Positions 7,821 through 8,721 of a stretch of DNA of 8,721 nt are shown in pieces. The position numbers and the translations under genes were made by a program. This DNA is from Rhodospirillales bacterium. Its GTDB lineage: Bacteria; Pseudomonadota; Alphaproteobacteria; Acetobacterales; Acetobacteraceae. The stretch spans positions 1 through 8,721 of the forward strand of contig CAHJXG010000215.1 of the NCBI GenBank assembly GCA_903644035.1. The letters run 5' to 3'. The notes under the pieces were generated by a model. The model was not told the DNA's origin. It ran no database searches and saw only the letters and a list, made by a program, of their open reading frames with translations. Each line of letters begins with the position of its first letter. Positions within the stretch are counted from its first letter, which is position 1.

Positions 7821-7832
7821 TCAAAGCTTTGA
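7821..7832. repeat. 12-bp perfect palindrome in the rhlE leader
   Basis: TCAAAGCTTTGA reads the same on both strands. It is 2 bp from the upstream arm of the long-range pairing (7835-7850). As DNA it could be an operator; on the minus strand it also contains TTGACG (7823-7818), a -35-like hexamer, although no matching -10 lies 16-18 bp downstream. Confidence 0.4.
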
Positions 7833-7921
7833 GGGGAGGCGCTTCCGTATTGGGCGTCGGCTCTCTGCGCGCGAGGACACCGGAGGGGGAAGGCTCAAGC
7901 AGTCGCAGTCTGCTGCATTGC

Positions 7922-7950
7922 ACTATGGGCAGCTAGGCCTGAAAGTGCAA
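7922..7950 (-). promoter_or_regulatory. Candidate sigma-70-type promoter for rhlE, bracketed by a 7-bp dyad
   Basis: On the minus strand TTGCAC (7950-7945) and CATAGT (7927-7922) are 17 bp apart, the ideal spacing, though the hexamers match consensus only moderately. A start near 7915 would give a leader of about 215 nt. TTGCACT (7918-7924 on plus) and AGTGCAA (7944-7950) form a perfect inverted repeat that overlaps both hexamers, as an operator might. The same dyad begins 10 bases after the moeA stop and could instead be a 3' hairpin of that transcript. Confidence 0.4.
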
Positions 7951-7960
7951 CCGGATCGTG

Positions 7961-8721
7961 TCAGAAAAGCAACCCATAGGGCAGAAATGCCACAATGTCC
8001 CCCGGCGAGACCTGCGTCACCCCGTCCGCCAGCTCGACCAGGCCGTCGGTTTCGGTCAACGAGGTGAGGATGCCCGCGCCATCGACGCCGTGCTTGTGCG
8101 CCATAGGGGTGCCGTCCGGCCCGGGCCGCAGGCGGGCGCGGACATACTCGCGCCGCCCGGCCTTCTTCCGGTAGGCGAAGGCGGACGGCACGCGCAGCGT
8201 GGGCGGCGGCTGAAAGCGGCTCCCGGCCAGCGCCGCGAGCATCGGGCGCGCCAACTGGGCGAAGGTGACGAAGGCCGCCACCGGGTTGCCCGGCAGCCCC
8301 ATGAACGGCACCCCGTCCGCGACGCCCATCGCCACCGGCCGCCCCGGCTTCACGCCCAGGCGCCAGAACACCAGGCGTCCCATGGCCTCGACCGCCGCGC
8401 GGACGTGGTCCTCCTCCCCCACCGACACGCCGCCGGACGTGATGATCAGGTCATGCCCGCCCGCCGCCCGCCGCAGCGCGTCGGTGATCGCCTCCAGCCG
8501 GTCGGGCAGGATGCCGAAATCCGTCACCTCCGCCCCGGCCCGCCGCGCCATCGCGGCCAGCAGCACCCGGTTGCTGTCGAACCGCTGCGCCGCCGCGATG
8601 GGCGCTCCCGGCTCCACGAGCTCGTCTCCCGTGGAGAACAGCGCCATCCGCACGGGACGGCGCACCGGGAGCCAGGCGAGGCCCAGCGCCGCCGCCAACG
8701 CCACATCCTGCGGACGCAGCC
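7961..8721 (-). CDS. moeA: Molybdopterin molybdenumtransferase MoeA, C-terminal part (5' end outside window)
   Basis: Cytosolic enzyme of molybdenum cofactor synthesis that inserts molybdate into adenylylated molybdopterin. About 253 C-terminal residues of a protein usually near 400 are present; the reading frame continues off the right edge (first codons read LRPQDV), so the start is not in the window. Seen motifs: STGDEL (8618-8635), SGGVSVGEEDHV (about 8402-8437), KPGRPVAMG, and GLPGNPVAAF (8270-8299), which together form the MPT-binding domain. These are followed by the beta-rich C-terminal domain ending PYGLLF. The stop is TGA at 7961-7963. It lies upstream of rhlE on the same strand with 259 bases between them, and that gap carries a candidate promoter, so the two are probably transcribed separately. 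Confidence 0.94.
   Translation of the reverse strand, partial: LRPQDVALAAALGLAWLPVRRPVRMALFSTGDELVEPGAPIAAAQRFDSNRVLLAAMARRAGAEVTDFGILPDRLEAITDALRRAAGGHDLIITSGGVSVGEEDHVRAAVEAMGRLVFWRLGVKPGRPVAMGVADGVPFMGLPGNPVAAFVTFAQLARPMLAALAGSRFQPPPTLRVPSAFAYRKKAGRREYVRARLRPGPDGTPMAHKHGVDGAGILTSLTETDGLVELADGVTQVSPGDIVAFLPYGLLF

Noticed and set aside
7895..7918. Tiny upstream ORF (ATG, seven codons and TGA, minus strand) in the rhlE leader.
   Set aside because: It lies at the predicted transcript start and has no ribosome binding site.
7702..7923. N-terminal extension of RhlE by up to 74 codons.
   Set aside because: Helicase homology begins at 7701 with a nearby AGGAGG; the extension has no domain-like composition and the Met at 7731 lacks a ribosome binding site.

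Overview
The window is a GC-rich (roughly 70%) chromosomal segment. Codon usage, the type of RhlE helicase and the mix of Kef-type antiporters, MoeA and a multidomain cyclic-di-GMP protein suggest an alphaproteobacterium, perhaps of the Rhodospirillales/Acetobacteraceae type. The lineage is an inference from gene content, not a placement. There is no sign of phage, IS element, CRISPR, rRNA or tRNA. Coding is dense and no gap exceeds 300 bases.

Layout from left to right: (1) 1-985, minus strand, the N-terminal 328 residues of a CPA2 cation:proton antiporter that runs off the left edge. (2) An 85-bp divergent intergenic region. (3) 1071-1706, plus strand, nicotinamidase PncA with a complete catalytic triad. 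(4) 1828-3630, plus strand, a full-length Kef-type CPA2 antiporter with an RCK/TrkA-N domain. It is paralogous to gene 1, so two Kef-like transporters flank pncA. (5) 3631-3840, an intergenic region with a very AT-rich patch holding a 15-bp palindrome. (6) 3841-6207, plus strand, an MHYT-PAS-GGDEF-EAL membrane protein in which the I-site, GGDEF and EAL motifs all look intact. (7) 6208-6432, a convergent intergenic region full of inverted repeats. (8) 6433-7701, minus strand, a DEAD-box RNA helicase of the RhlE type with a Gly/Arg-rich tail. (9) A 259-bp leader/intergenic region. (10) 7961-8721, minus strand, the C-terminal part of MoeA, which runs off the right edge.

The genes look like ordinary housekeeping and accessory functions: ion homeostasis, NAD salvage, second-messenger signalling, RNA remodelling and molybdenum cofactor synthesis. 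The most noteworthy signal is non-coding and sits in front of rhlE. A leader segment at 7835-7850 is complementary, over 16 base pairs with one 2-nt bulge, to the stretch from the Shine-Dalgarno sequence to the start codon (7700-7717). The same Shine-Dalgarno also lies in a perfect local hairpin (7709-7724). A candidate promoter upstream (7922-7950) would put both arms in one leader of about 215 nt. Together these suggest a translational RNA switch, possibly cold-responsive or controlled by the helicase itself. This is an inference from base pairing only.
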